This document shows positions 1 through 8,104 of a DNA stretch of 64,000 nt, piece by piece (position 1 is the stretch's first letter; every line of letters begins with the position of its first letter). The notes beneath the pieces were generated by a model, which was not told the origin of the DNA, did no database searches, and worked only from the letters and a program-made list of their open reading frames with translations. Source of the DNA: Verrucomicrobiaceae bacterium (GTDB lineage: Bacteria > Verrucomicrobiota > Verrucomicrobiia > Verrucomicrobiales > Verrucomicrobiaceae). The DNA is taken from positions 25,665 through 89,664 of the forward strand of contig CANIBP010000020.1 in the NCBI GenBank assembly GCA_947466075.1, given 5' to 3'. The position numbers and the translations under genes were made by a program.

Positions 1-367
1 CCACCACTGGCAGGAGCCATGGTCCGGCATCTTGCACGAGCCACAGCAGCAGTCCGGTGATGAGATACGGCAACCGTTGCAGCAGGCCAAAGGTCATCAC
101 CCACGGCTTGAAGTGGGTCAGGCGTTCCACCAGCGGTGAGACAAACAGGCCCGCCATCGCAAAGGCCGCAGGCAGGAGCACTGGCATGATGGCAATGATG
201 GCCGAGCGCCCGCCGAGCTGCTCCACCATCTTCGGCATCACCGTTTCCGGCTGCAAAAAGGCCACGCCACCCATGTACAGCCCACCTTCCAGGCAGTGGC
301 AGATGAAATTCCGCCGCACGACCTGCGGATGATGTTGATGATGTAAGGATGCGGTGTCGGAGGCCAT
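1..367 (-). CDS. MFS-type transporter, N-terminal part (runs off window)
   Basis: The reading frame starts with ATG at 367 and stays open to the window edge, giving about 122 residues. After a His-rich start (TASLHHQHHPQ) come hydrophobic helices (AIIAIMPVLLPAAFAMAGLF, then PYLITGLLLWLV) separated by basic loops (ERLTHFKPW). The segment EGGLYMGGVAFLQPETVMP followed by a first helix pair resembles the start of major facilitator superfamily permeases found in Verrucomicrobiota and Planctomycetes. No substrate can be named from this fragment. It is divergent from the ferritin gene, with about 158 bases between the two starts. The family assignment is an inference from helix pattern and general resemblance; the protein could be another multi-helix permease. 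Confidence 0.6.
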   Translation of the reverse strand, partial: MASDTASLHHQHHPQVVRRNFICHCLEGGLYMGGVAFLQPETVMPKMVEQLGGRSAIIAIMPVLLPAAFAMAGLFVSPLVERLTHFKPWVMTFGLLQRLPYLITGLLLWLVQDAGPWLLPVV

Positions 368-525
368 CGCGGAAGACGTTCATCGTGGCGCGGAGTGGCC
401 CAAAGGAAAGCAAATCGTCCTTCCCCTTGAGTTAGGGCGTCCGTAGGCCAAAAAATCATGGGTGCAGCCTTGCGCAGCCTTCGCACTACTGGTTCAATCG
501 CCACACTCACACCACCCCAAACGAC

Positions 526-1050
526 ATGACGCTCAATCCCAAACTCACCAAACTGCTCAATGAGCAGATCAACAACGAGATGTCCTCCAGCTACGTGTAT
601 CTCGCCATGGCGGCATGGTTCGAGCAGACGCCCTACTCCGGCTTCGCACAATGGATGTTCACCCAAAGCCGTGAGGAAACCATGCACGCGCTGAAGTTTT
701 ACCAGTACCTCGTGGATCGCGATGCCAAGGTCGAGTTGCAGCCAATTGCGAAGCCAAAGATGGACTTCAAGTCCCCGCTCGATGTCTTCCAGCACAGCCT
801 TAAGCAGGAGCAAAAAGTCACGCAGCAGATCAACGACCTCTTTGAAGTCGCCGAGCAGGTCAAAGACCACGCCTCGAAGAACCTGCTGCTCTGGTTCCTC
901 AACGAGCAGATGGAAGAAGAAAAAAACGTCGGCGACATGCTCGACCGCCTCAAACTCGCCGACAACGATACCGCCAGCCTCCTCGTCCTCGATCGCGAAG
1001 CAGGCAGCCGTCCGAGTGCTGCGGGTGGTGATGCAGGCGGCGGCGCTTGA
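526..1050 (+). CDS. ftnA: Ferritin (non-haem, bacterial FtnA type)
   Basis: The 174-residue protein oxidises Fe(II) and stores it as a mineral inside a 24-mer cytoplasmic shell. All ferroxidase-centre residues expected from E. coli FtnA are visible: E18, E51 and H54 (in REETMHA), E95 (KQEQKV), and Q128/E131 (NEQMEEEKN). Length matches the family except for a glycine/alanine-rich tail after residue 160 (AGSRPSAAGGDAGGGA) that looks disordered. The gene stands alone between the divergent transporter and the convergent Bat operon, whose last stop is 8 bases downstream. No Fur box was recognised in the 158-base upstream gap. A bacterioferritin is unlikely because the usual haem Met context is absent. 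Confidence 0.93.
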   Translation: MTLNPKLTKLLNEQINNEMSSSYVYLAMAAWFEQTPYSGFAQWMFTQSREETMHALKFYQYLVDRDAKVELQPIAKPKMDFKSPLDVFQHSLKQEQKVTQQINDLFEVAEQVKDHASKNLLLWFLNEQMEEEKNVGDMLDRLKLADNDTASLLVLDREAGSRPSAAGGDAGGGA

Positions 1051-1057
1051 TTAAGTT

Positions 1058-3586
1058 TTACGGCACCAAGGCCACATCCCACGGCCACAGCGGCGTGTAG
1101 GTGGCGGATTCGATCCAGCCGCGTACGGGTTCGTCGCCGCTGGGGATTTCGACGTAGCTCCAGGCACCACGCTTTTCGAGCAGGTGCACTTGGCTGCCGG
1201 GCGGGATGTCGATGACGCTGCCGGAGGTGAGCGTGGCGGCGGTGTAGGCACTGACTTCGCGGGCGGTGACGACCATGATGTCCTTCACACGCTGACCCGC
1301 TTCGGGACGGATGGAAGCGAACGCGGCGGAGGGGATGAAGATTAATAAGCCGATGATGCTGACGATCAGAGCACCTGTGCCAGAGGATTTGAGGATGAAT
1401 GCCAAGATCGCGAGCAGAATGAGCCACACGCCAGCCGAGGCGATGATGATCCAGGTGTTTTTGTTCAGCAGCAGACTCCATTCAGCTAACGGAGAGTCTG
1501 CCTTGAAGCGGAAGAAGCGCAGTTTCTCATCGAGATGCCGCAAATTCTGCCGCACTTCGGCATTCACCGGCTCCAGCAGTTGCGCGCGCTGATACCACAT
1601 GGCGGCGCGGCCGAAATCATCCTGCCGGTAACGGGCGTGGGCAATGAGCGTGAAGACGGCGGCACTCAAAGCAGGCGGATTCTGACGGGTGAGTGATTCG
1701 CCGAGGTATTGTGCCTGCGTGAACTTGCCTTTTTCCAAGGCTTCGCGTGCCTGGCGGTAAAGCGTATCGGGAGATTCGTCCTCGGCGGCGTTCAGCGAGA
1801 GCGTAGCAAAAGCGGCGATGAGCAAGGCCGCGCGTTTCAGCAGTGGTGCCAGCGTATTCAAAATGCGGCTGCGTTCGCCGGTGCCGAGTGTTTGTGCTGC
1901 CGTCGGGGCCGCGGTGAAGCCCTGCGTTTCATAGCGTTGCAGAATTTGCCGCAGTTCCTCGTCTTTGATCTCATCAGGATGGCTGCGCTGGATGAAATGG
2001 GCGGCACGCTGAAGGAAATCGCGATCATCGAGGTCACGCTGCTCCAAACCGCGCCACAACTGCTGCAATTCGCCGCGCAGACCGCCTGCGGTCTGTTCGC
2101 GATGACGGCGGAACCACGCCCAAAACGCGGCGAAGATCACGAGCGCCGCCGGGATCGATTGAATCATCCAGAACCGAATGCTGCGGGTTAGCGGAGCGTT
2201 GGCGGTGGTTTGGTTCAGCCAGTGTGATTGCGCTGGCACGGTCATGAGGATGTCGCTGATCTGCGGCTTTGGCTGCTGCACGGGTGGCGGTTTCGGTGGC
2301 TCCACGCTGCCGCTGGAGTTTGCATCGACTGCGGTGGCGATCACGGCTCCAGGCTTGATGCGCAGCGGAATTGGCGTGGTGCGCGCGGCGACGTATTTTT
2401 TCTCTGTGGCACTGAAGAAGCTCAGTTCAAATGGCGGTAGCTCGGCATGAACCCTTTCCGGCACGAATACCATGGAGTAGCCGATGCGGCGCTGCGCGGT
2501 GGGCGTGAGATTGGGGTCAATCGGGCCATCGACGTTGTAGCGGCGCGGCGGGTAGGCTTTCCAGCCTTCGGGCGGCATCAACGAAGGCGGATTGAGCGCG
2601 TCGAAGTTGCCTGATCCATCAATGGTGATGTCCACGGCCAGTGGATCGCCCACGGCGAGTTCGTTCGGTGTGGCGGTGGCGCTGATGCTGAAATCGCCGA
2701 CGGCACCGCTGAAGTGCGCTGGTTTGCCTTCGGTGGGGAGTGGCAGCACCTTGACCTTCACGTCCTGGCTTTTGACCACCTGCTTGCGTGGCTCGGCACC
2801 GCCCATGATCATGCCAAAGGGCAGGCCACGGCGCATTTGGTTCTGGGTGTTGGTATCATAGACTTCGAACAACAGTTCGCAGGTGGCGGGGCCGACTTTT
2901 AAATCGCCTGCGTGCAGTGCGGAAAGTGTGCTGCGGTAGGTGATGACGACATAGCCGACGCCGTTGATGACGGTTTCGCTTTGATCGGCCTGCTGTGGGA
3001 ATCGGGAGATGGCGAAGTCACTCTTGTTCACCTCAATGAGACCGACACGACGCAGTGTCACGCTGCGCGGAACATATAGACTCGCGCTAATGGGCACCAC
3101 CTCGCCCTGATAGATCTCGGTTTTGCCAACTTCGATCTGAAACAAGGGCGTGGCGGCATCATCCGCAGCCTCAGGCGCTGCGGGGGCTTCAGCGACGACG
3201 AGGCGAACTTCGTTGGTCTTGAGAACTTCTCCATTCACCAGCACTTCCTGCGGTGGAATGACAAACTCGCCAGGCTCCGTGCCTGCGACGCCCCAGGAGA
3301 GCTGGGTGGAAAAGACGCGCTGATTACCGCGAATCTCGATGTTCTGTGCGGTGGTGATGCCGGAATTCATCCCGACCTGCGCTGGCAACCGCAACTGCGG
3401 CACGCTTTGCACGGTGCCATTTTGAACGGTGATGACATAGCTGACCACCTGGCCGGTTTGCGCACGATCCGGCTGGACGTAGGCGCGCACGGTGGCGGCG
3501 GAGGAAATGCCGCTGCTGAATAAGATCAGGATAACGAACAGACGTTTGACGCAGTGCATGAGAGGGGATGGCGTGAGTGCGGGCAT
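1058..3586 (-). CDS. BatD-BatE fusion protein (aerotolerance operon)
   Basis: The protein has about 842 residues. It begins with a signal peptide (KRLFVILILFSSGISSAATV), followed by a BatD-type periplasmic region to about residue 465 built of beta-rich segments, then a membrane helix near 470-492 (FWMIQSIPAALVIFAAFWAW). A second signal-peptide-like stretch (KRAALLIAAFATLSLNAAED) near 585-603 precedes a BatE-type part: TPR repeats around 605-690, two membrane helices near 708-755, and a C-terminal SH3-like domain (about 765-830, with GSQVHLLEKRGAWSYVEI). In Bacteroides and Leptospira, BatD and BatE are separate proteins, so this is a fusion. The ATG at 3586 was chosen; a TTG at 3598 and an ATG at 3559 are alternatives. 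The start overlaps the upstream stop at 3592 or lies beside it, indicating translational coupling. Family roles in oxidative or envelope stress remain loosely defined. Confidence 0.85.
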   Translation of the reverse strand: MPALTPSPLMHCVKRLFVILILFSSGISSAATVRAYVQPDRAQTGQVVSYVITVQNGTVQSVPQLRLPAQVGMNSGITTAQNIEIRGNQRVFSTQLSWGVAGTEPGEFVIPPQEVLVNGEVLKTNEVRLVVAEAPAAPEAADDAATPLFQIEVGKTEIYQGEVVPISASLYVPRSVTLRRVGLIEVNKSDFAISRFPQQADQSETVINGVGYVVITYRSTLSALHAGDLKVGPATCELLFEVYDTNTQNQMRRGLPFGMIMGGAEPRKQVVKSQDVKVKVLPLPTEGKPAHFSGAVGDFSISATATPNELAVGDPLAVDITIDGSGNFDALNPPSLMPPEGWKAYPPRRYNVDGPIDPNLTPTAQRRIGYSMVFVPERVHAELPPFELSFFSATEKKYVAARTTPIPLRIKPGAVIATAVDANSSGSVEPPKPPPVQQPKPQISDILMTVPAQSHWLNQTTANAPLTRSIRFWMIQSIPAALVIFAAFWAWFRRHREQTAGGLRGELQQLWRGLEQRDLDDRDFLQRAAHFIQRSHPDEIKDEELRQILQRYETQGFTAAPTAAQTLGTGERSRILNTLAPLLKRAALLIAAFATLSLNAAEDESPDTLYRQAREALEKGKFTQAQYLGESLTRQNPPALSAAVFTLIAHARYRQDDFGRAAMWYQRAQLLEPVNAEVRQNLRHLDEKLRFFRFKADSPLAEWSLLLNKNTWIIIASAGVWLILLAILAFILKSSGTGALIVSIIGLLIFIPSAAFASIRPEAGQRVKDIMVVTAREVSAYTAATLTSGSVIDIPPGSQVHLLEKRGAWSYVEIPSGDEPVRGWIESATYTPLWPWDVALVP

Positions 3587-3591
3587 GCGGT

Positions 3592-5604
3592 TCACCAATC
3601 TTTTTTGTTTGGCGGCGGGGTGTGGTAGCGGTTGGTCATTGGCCCGGTTATTTCATCCATGTATTGGCGGAGCAGTCCCTGCGCTTCACCGGGCGTAAAA
3701 CCGGTGCGCGGATTGCGGGCTTCGCCTTCGGTGGGTTTGCGGTCTGTTTTTTTATCACCGCCTTCGCCATCGCCGGGTTTTTGCCCGTCTTTTCCCTGCT
3801 GGCCTTCTTTTTCGCCTTCTTTATCACCATTGGCGGCTTGCAGTCGGCCTTCGGGCAATTCCTTGGCGTCTTTACCGCCAATGCCGTCATCGCCTTCTTT
3901 CTTCTCGCCTTTGCCTTCGGATTCTTTTTTCTCAGCCTCGCCATTGGGGTCACTGCCTTCTTTGCCAGCGCCTTCCTGATCGCCTTCTTGACCTTCCTGG
4001 CCTTCGCCCTCCTCACCTTTCTGGCCTTTTTGACCCTTCTGGCCTTTGCCGTTTTGCTGCTCCTGCTGCTTTTTCATCTCGTCCATGACCTTGCGCAGAT
4101 CGTCGAGCATTTTGGCAACGTGATCACGGTTCGCATGCACTTCGGCGTTTTCAGGCTCAAGTTCGAGCGCGGCGTCGAGATGCCGCAGCGCGTCGGTCCA
4201 GCGCTGGATGGTAATCTTAGGCTGCTGCTGCAATCCGCGCGCGCCTTGATCATACAACGTGTGGCCGATGCCACGATGGGCGCGGGCACGCAGTGATTTG
4301 TCCTCGGTGTGCAGCACTTCGCTGAATTCCTTCACGCTGCTGTCGTAGTTGGTGAGTTCGTGCTCGGCGGCGGCGAGGCCATAAAGCATCTCCGCACGTG
4401 CGGCATCATCGTAACCGTTTTGTTTCAGTAGTTTTTCATACAGGTCACGCGCCTTGGTGAAATCGCGTTGCTCAAGCGCTTGGCGGGCATCTTCGGGAGA
4501 TGGACCTTTCGACTGAAAGAAGGTGGCGATGGTATCAGAGACATTCGCCGCCTGCGCGGAAGGCGTTGGTGCGAATGCGATGACGGCCAGCGCCAGCACA
4601 AGTGGGCGTGCAGAGGGCCGCGGCAGGGCGCTGATGATCCAAGCGAGCATGAGGAGGATTATACCCAGACCGAGCGGCCAAGCAAAGCGCTCAATCGGTC
4701 GCGAAGTTTGGCGGTTGGCGGATTGCTGCTCGGTCAGGCGGTCGAGGATGGGCTGGATGGAATTGCGGTTGAGTGGTTGGGCGCCGAGCTTGAGAAAGCG
4801 TCCGCCAGTGGCGGTGGCAAGCTGCTGCAGCACACCACTTTCCAGCCGCGAACGCACCACATTGCCCGCGTCATCGCGAATATAGTCGCCCTCAACTTCG
4901 GGATTGGGAATGAGCGTGCCGCCTTCGGTGCCGACACCGACCGTGACGATGACAACACCCGCGGCGGTGAGGCGCTGGATGTAGGGCACGAGGTTGGCGT
5001 CGGCATCGCCGCCGTCACTGAAAATCACCAGCGCGTAGTTGCTCTTGGGCAGTGTTTTGATCGCACGCAGCATCACATCCAGCAGATCGCCGAGATTGCT
5101 GCCGCCCCATTCGATGATGGTGTGGTCGAAGGCCTGCAAGGACTCGATGATGGCGTCGTGATCGGTCGTCAGCGGGGCCTGAAGATAAGCGCGACCTGCA
5201 AACGCCAGCAAACCGACGCGTTCACCGGCAAGTTCGACCACCATATCATGTGCGGCCAGTCGTGCGCGGGTGAGACGATCCGGCGGCACATCGCGCGCTA
5301 GCATGGAACGCGAGGTATCGATGGCGATGAAGACGTTGCGGCCTTTGTCAGGGATTTCGAGTTTTTCCTCGCCCCAGCGCGGCTGCGCGGTGGCGATGAT
5401 GATGCAGGCCATCGCCAGCGTATAGAGGATATAGATGAGCCACGAGCGCCATAGCGACCTGCCGGTGACGAGATCGGGACGCAGCCGTGCGGCAGTGAAC
5501 AGGCGCTCCGCCTGCGAGCCGTGCGCATCCACCCACAGCTTCAATCCCACGAGCGCGGGAATGATCAGCAGGAACCAGAGCAGATGATCGTGGGCAAAAG
5601 TCAT
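3592..5604 (-). CDS. BatB-BatC fusion: VWA membrane protein with TPR and low-complexity tail
   Basis: The protein has about 670 residues. Two N-terminal membrane helices (about 8-25 and 55-73) are followed by a von Willebrand A domain (90-275) with an intact MIDAS motif DTSRS (D96, S98, S100). A third helix (about 305-325) is followed by a second signal-peptide-like segment (LVLALAVIAFAPTPSAQA) and TPR repeats from about 375 to 490. The last 180 residues are an extremely Gly/Glu/Lys/Gln-rich tail (GKGQKGQKGQKGEEGEGQ), ending in a conserved-looking TPGEAQGLLRQYMDEI segment. This corresponds to BatB plus BatC in one chain. The ATG at 5604 is the likelier start; a TTG at 5619 overlaps the batA stop at 5609. 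The stop overlaps the next gene. Confidence 0.87.
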   Translation of the reverse strand: MTFAHDHLLWFLLIIPALVGLKLWVDAHGSQAERLFTAARLRPDLVTGRSLWRSWLIYILYTLAMACIIIATAQPRWGEEKLEIPDKGRNVFIAIDTSRSMLARDVPPDRLTRARLAAHDMVVELAGERVGLLAFAGRAYLQAPLTTDHDAIIESLQAFDHTIIEWGGSNLGDLLDVMLRAIKTLPKSNYALVIFSDGGDADANLVPYIQRLTAAGVVIVTVGVGTEGGTLIPNPEVEGDYIRDDAGNVVRSRLESGVLQQLATATGGRFLKLGAQPLNRNSIQPILDRLTEQQSANRQTSRPIERFAWPLGLGIILLMLAWIISALPRPSARPLVLALAVIAFAPTPSAQAANVSDTIATFFQSKGPSPEDARQALEQRDFTKARDLYEKLLKQNGYDDAARAEMLYGLAAAEHELTNYDSSVKEFSEVLHTEDKSLRARAHRGIGHTLYDQGARGLQQQPKITIQRWTDALRHLDAALELEPENAEVHANRDHVAKMLDDLRKVMDEMKKQQEQQNGKGQKGQKGQKGEEGEGQEGQEGDQEGAGKEGSDPNGEAEKKESEGKGEKKEGDDGIGGKDAKELPEGRLQAANGDKEGEKEGQQGKDGQKPGDGEGGDKKTDRKPTEGEARNPRTGFTPGEAQGLLRQYMDEITGPMTNRYHTPPPNKKDW

Positions 5605-5608
5605 GAAA

Positions 5609-6637
5609 TCAGGTGGCAACCGGCTCAGGAGCCGAATGCAGGACGGTTAACGATAGCAGCAGGGCGAGAAACAGTGCGATAGCCGAAACGGCGAGTGGAA
5701 AGGGAAATAATTCCTCGGTCTCGGTAATCTTGCGGCGCTCTATCTTGGTTTTTTCGAGTTGGTCGATGGTGCCGAACACATCGCTGAGCGAGTTCAGGTT
5801 CTGGGCCATGTAGAACTGGCCGTTGCCGATGGAGGCGACCTCTTTGAGCGTGCCTTCATCGAATAATTGCTGTCCTACCGGCGTGAAGGTGCCCCGTTTC
5901 GGATCAGGAATGCTATGAATGCCAGGTGTGCCGATGGCGATGGTGTAAATCTTGATGCCGAGCGTGGAGGCCAGTTTCGCGGCATCTTGCGGACTAAGGC
6001 GACCGGAATTGTTCGCGCCATCCGTCAGTAGCACGATGACTTTGCTGGGTGATTTTTCGCGGCGCATGCGGTTGGCGGCGGAGGCGATGCCGGAGCCAAT
6101 GGCGGTGCCATCACCGACACGCTGCGTCTGCACACGGTCGAGATTATTGATCAGCCAGTCACGGTCGAGCGTTAGCGGGCAAGGCAGATAGGTCTCACCC
6201 GCGAATGCCACGATGCCGATGCGGTCGCTGCGGCGGCCTTTGATGAAGTCCGACATCACGCGTTTCGCGGCGGTGAGGCGATTCACCGGTTGACCACCGA
6301 TGTAAAAGTCTTCGATCAGCATCGAGAGCGACACATCCACCGTGAGCATGATCGCTATGCCTTCTGCTTTTTCCTCATCAAACGACAGCACCTTCTGCGG
6401 CCGTGATAGCGAGGTGATGCCGAAGGTGAGGCTGAGCAGGATCAGGCCAAAGATGAAGCCGCCGAAGCCGTTGCGTGCGGGCCTGCCGAGATCACGCAGC
6501 AGCGAGGTGGTAGGAAACTTGATCGCCGCACGTTTGCCGCGTGAACCACGCAGCAGGGCGAACAACGGCACCAGCGGCAGCAGCAGCAGCCACAGCGGAT
6601 GCAGAATCTGAAAATTAGGAATACCGGGGATCGTCAT
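5609..6637 (-). CDS. batA: BatA: VWA-domain membrane protein
   Basis: The 342-residue protein has an N-terminal helix (LWLLLLPLVPLFALL), a second helix near 60-77, a VWA domain from about 93 with MIDAS motif DVSLS (D101, S103, S105), and a C-terminal helix (LAVSAIALFLALLLSLTVL). This two-helix, VWA, one-helix layout is characteristic of BatA, an inner-membrane protein of the aerotolerance operon. The ATG at 6637 was chosen because AGGAGG lies upstream (complement of 6644-6652) and residues before it look non-coding. The start overlaps the end of the upstream DUF4381 gene by about 23 bases. VWA proteins of this group usually work with a MoxR ATPase, and moxR is encoded at the head of this operon. 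Confidence 0.92.
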   Translation of the reverse strand: MTIPGIPNFQILHPLWLLLLPLVPLFALLRGSRGKRAAIKFPTTSLLRDLGRPARNGFGGFIFGLILLSLTFGITSLSRPQKVLSFDEEKAEGIAIMLTVDVSLSMLIEDFYIGGQPVNRLTAAKRVMSDFIKGRRSDRIGIVAFAGETYLPCPLTLDRDWLINNLDRVQTQRVGDGTAIGSGIASAANRMRREKSPSKVIVLLTDGANNSGRLSPQDAAKLASTLGIKIYTIAIGTPGIHSIPDPKRGTFTPVGQQLFDEGTLKEVASIGNGQFYMAQNLNSLSDVFGTIDQLEKTKIERRKITETEELFPFPLAVSAIALFLALLLSLTVLHSAPEPVAT

Positions 6638-7175
6638 GGTTGTACTCCTCCTGCATGCGGGCGATGGCCTGGTCGATGAGCGCGGTTGATTCTTCGTGAG
6701 TGCGCGGGGCAGGCATGAAGGAGATGTCATCGCAAAGATGAGCAATAGGCTCGAAACGTTCACGCCAAAAGCCTTGGGCGCGCGGAATGGGCACGCCAGG
6801 CGTGCGGTCCGGCCTGCCTTCAAAAATTTCACGTGTGGTGCGGGCCGGTGCCGGCACGGCATAGCGTTCCAAAAGGTAGCGTCGTAGGATCTGTGATACG
6901 CGATGGCTGATGTCCTGCGGCGGGATGGTCTGAATGCGTGCGCGCAGATCGTTCAATGCACGGAATGCGGAAGACCATGGCTTTCTCTCTGGCGCTGCTG
7001 GTAGCGCCTTAGGCCTGACAAGCAGCCAAACGATGAGCGCGATCAGCAAGGCGAGCACCAAGACTACCGACCAAGGCAACCACCATGGCGGTGGTAGGTT
7101 CACTGCATCGGGAGTCGGGAGTTGCGGAAACGGCAATGGTGCCGGACCCGGAAGCTGTGCGAGCAACGTGGTCAT
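6615..7175 (-). CDS. DUF4381-family membrane protein
   Basis: The 186-residue protein has a proline-rich N-terminus, one strong membrane helix near 35-53 (SVVLVLALLIALIVWLLV) and a soluble helical part (SSAFRALNDLRARIQTI, ISHRVSQILRRYLLERY). This matches the DUF4381 family, which is commonly encoded between a DUF58 protein and batA-like VWA genes. Its ATG shares an ATGA overlap with the DUF58 stop (7172-7175), so the two are translationally coupled. No enzymatic motif is visible. It probably scaffolds the membrane VWA complex, which is inference from conserved gene order. Confidence 0.85.
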   Translation of the reverse strand: MTTLLAQLPGPAPLPFPQLPTPDAVNLPPPWWLPWSVVLVLALLIALIVWLLVRPKALPAAPERKPWSSAFRALNDLRARIQTIPPQDISHRVSQILRRYLLERYAVPAPARTTREIFEGRPDRTPGVPIPRAQGFWRERFEPIAHLCDDISFMPAPRTHEESTALIDQAIARMQEEYNHDDPRYS

Positions 7176-8092
7176 CCGCGCTTCCTCCTTTTGCGTGAGC
7201 GGAAATACGCTTTCAAAGCCGGTACGTAATCTTCATCCGTGCGCACGGTGATGCGCTCTACGCCGCTACGGCGTAGCAGGTGGATCAGATCATCCTGCCG
7301 TTTGGCCACACGCTCTTCGTAATGCGCACGCACGGCGGGATGGGAGGTGTTGACGAGGATTTGCTCACCAGTTTCGGGATCTTCGAGACAGACACGCCCC
7401 GCATCTGGCAGCGTGATCTCACGCGGGTCAACGATCTGTGCCGCGACCACGTCATGTTTTGCCGCCACTGCACGCAGGCTTTTTTCCCAAGCGTGATCCG
7501 GCGTGATAAAATCCGAGACAAGGATCACCAGCGCTCGATGAGCGATGCGTTCGAGAGCGAGATCGAGTGCGGGCTTGAGGTCGGTACCGTGCTGCTTCGG
7601 CTCATTGTTCAAGATGTCACGCAGGATGCGCAGTGCATGCGGAGCGCCTTTGCGAGCCGGTAAATACTGTTCAATGCCGTTGGAGAACAACATCAGGCCC
7701 ACCTTGTCCTGATTCTGCACCGCGCTGAAGGCAAATACGGCTGCGATTTCCGCTGCACGCTCGCGTTTCGAGTCCTCCTGGCTGCCATAGTCGCCGGAAC
7801 CGCTGACATCGACGCAAAGCATCACAGTGAGCTCACGTTCCTCGACGTACTTGCGCACAAAAGGGTCGTTCATGCGGGCCGTGACGTTCCAGTCGATGAA
7901 GCGCACGTCATCGCCGGGTTGATACTCGCGGAAGTCGTCAAACTCGATGCCCTGGCCCTTGAACCGCGAATGATACTGTCCGCCGAGCATTTCCTTCACC
8001 ATGCCACGCGTGAGCAACTCGATGCGCCGCACGCGCTTGAGGATGCGCGTGAGCCTGGCGTCGTTGTCGTTCTGCGCAGTTTCCCGGTTCAC
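7172..8092 (-). CDS. DUF58 (VWA-like) protein
   Basis: The 306-residue protein carries the DUF58 signature FDDFREYQPGDDVRFIDWNV (51-70), then a VWA-like fold with DVSGS at residues 95-99 (MIDAS-type D, S, S) and a second acidic strand (LVILVSDFI). There is no signal peptide or membrane helix, so it should be cytoplasmic. GTG at 8092 is the start. It lies 12 bases after the moxR stop and overlaps the DUF4381 start by ATGA. MoxR ATPases and DUF58 proteins are nearly always paired, and the pair is thought to act as a chaperone-like module for the downstream membrane VWA proteins. That role is inferred from family knowledge. Confidence 0.9.
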   Translation of the reverse strand: MNRETAQNDNDARLTRILKRVRRIELLTRGMVKEMLGGQYHSRFKGQGIEFDDFREYQPGDDVRFIDWNVTARMNDPFVRKYVEERELTVMLCVDVSGSGDYGSQEDSKRERAAEIAAVFAFSAVQNQDKVGLMLFSNGIEQYLPARKGAPHALRILRDILNNEPKQHGTDLKPALDLALERIAHRALVILVSDFITPDHAWEKSLRAVAAKHDVVAAQIVDPREITLPDAGRVCLEDPETGEQILVNTSHPAVRAHYEERVAKRQDDLIHLLRRSGVERITVRTDEDYVPALKAYFRSRKRRKRG

Positions 8093-8104
8093 GGTGTGGG
8101 CGGT

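Noticed and set aside
3577..4296. Open frame opposite the BatB-BatC tail, rich in Phe and Ala
   Set aside because: It results from reading the complement of the Gly/Lys/Glu repeats. It resembles membrane helices only because of codon complementarity.
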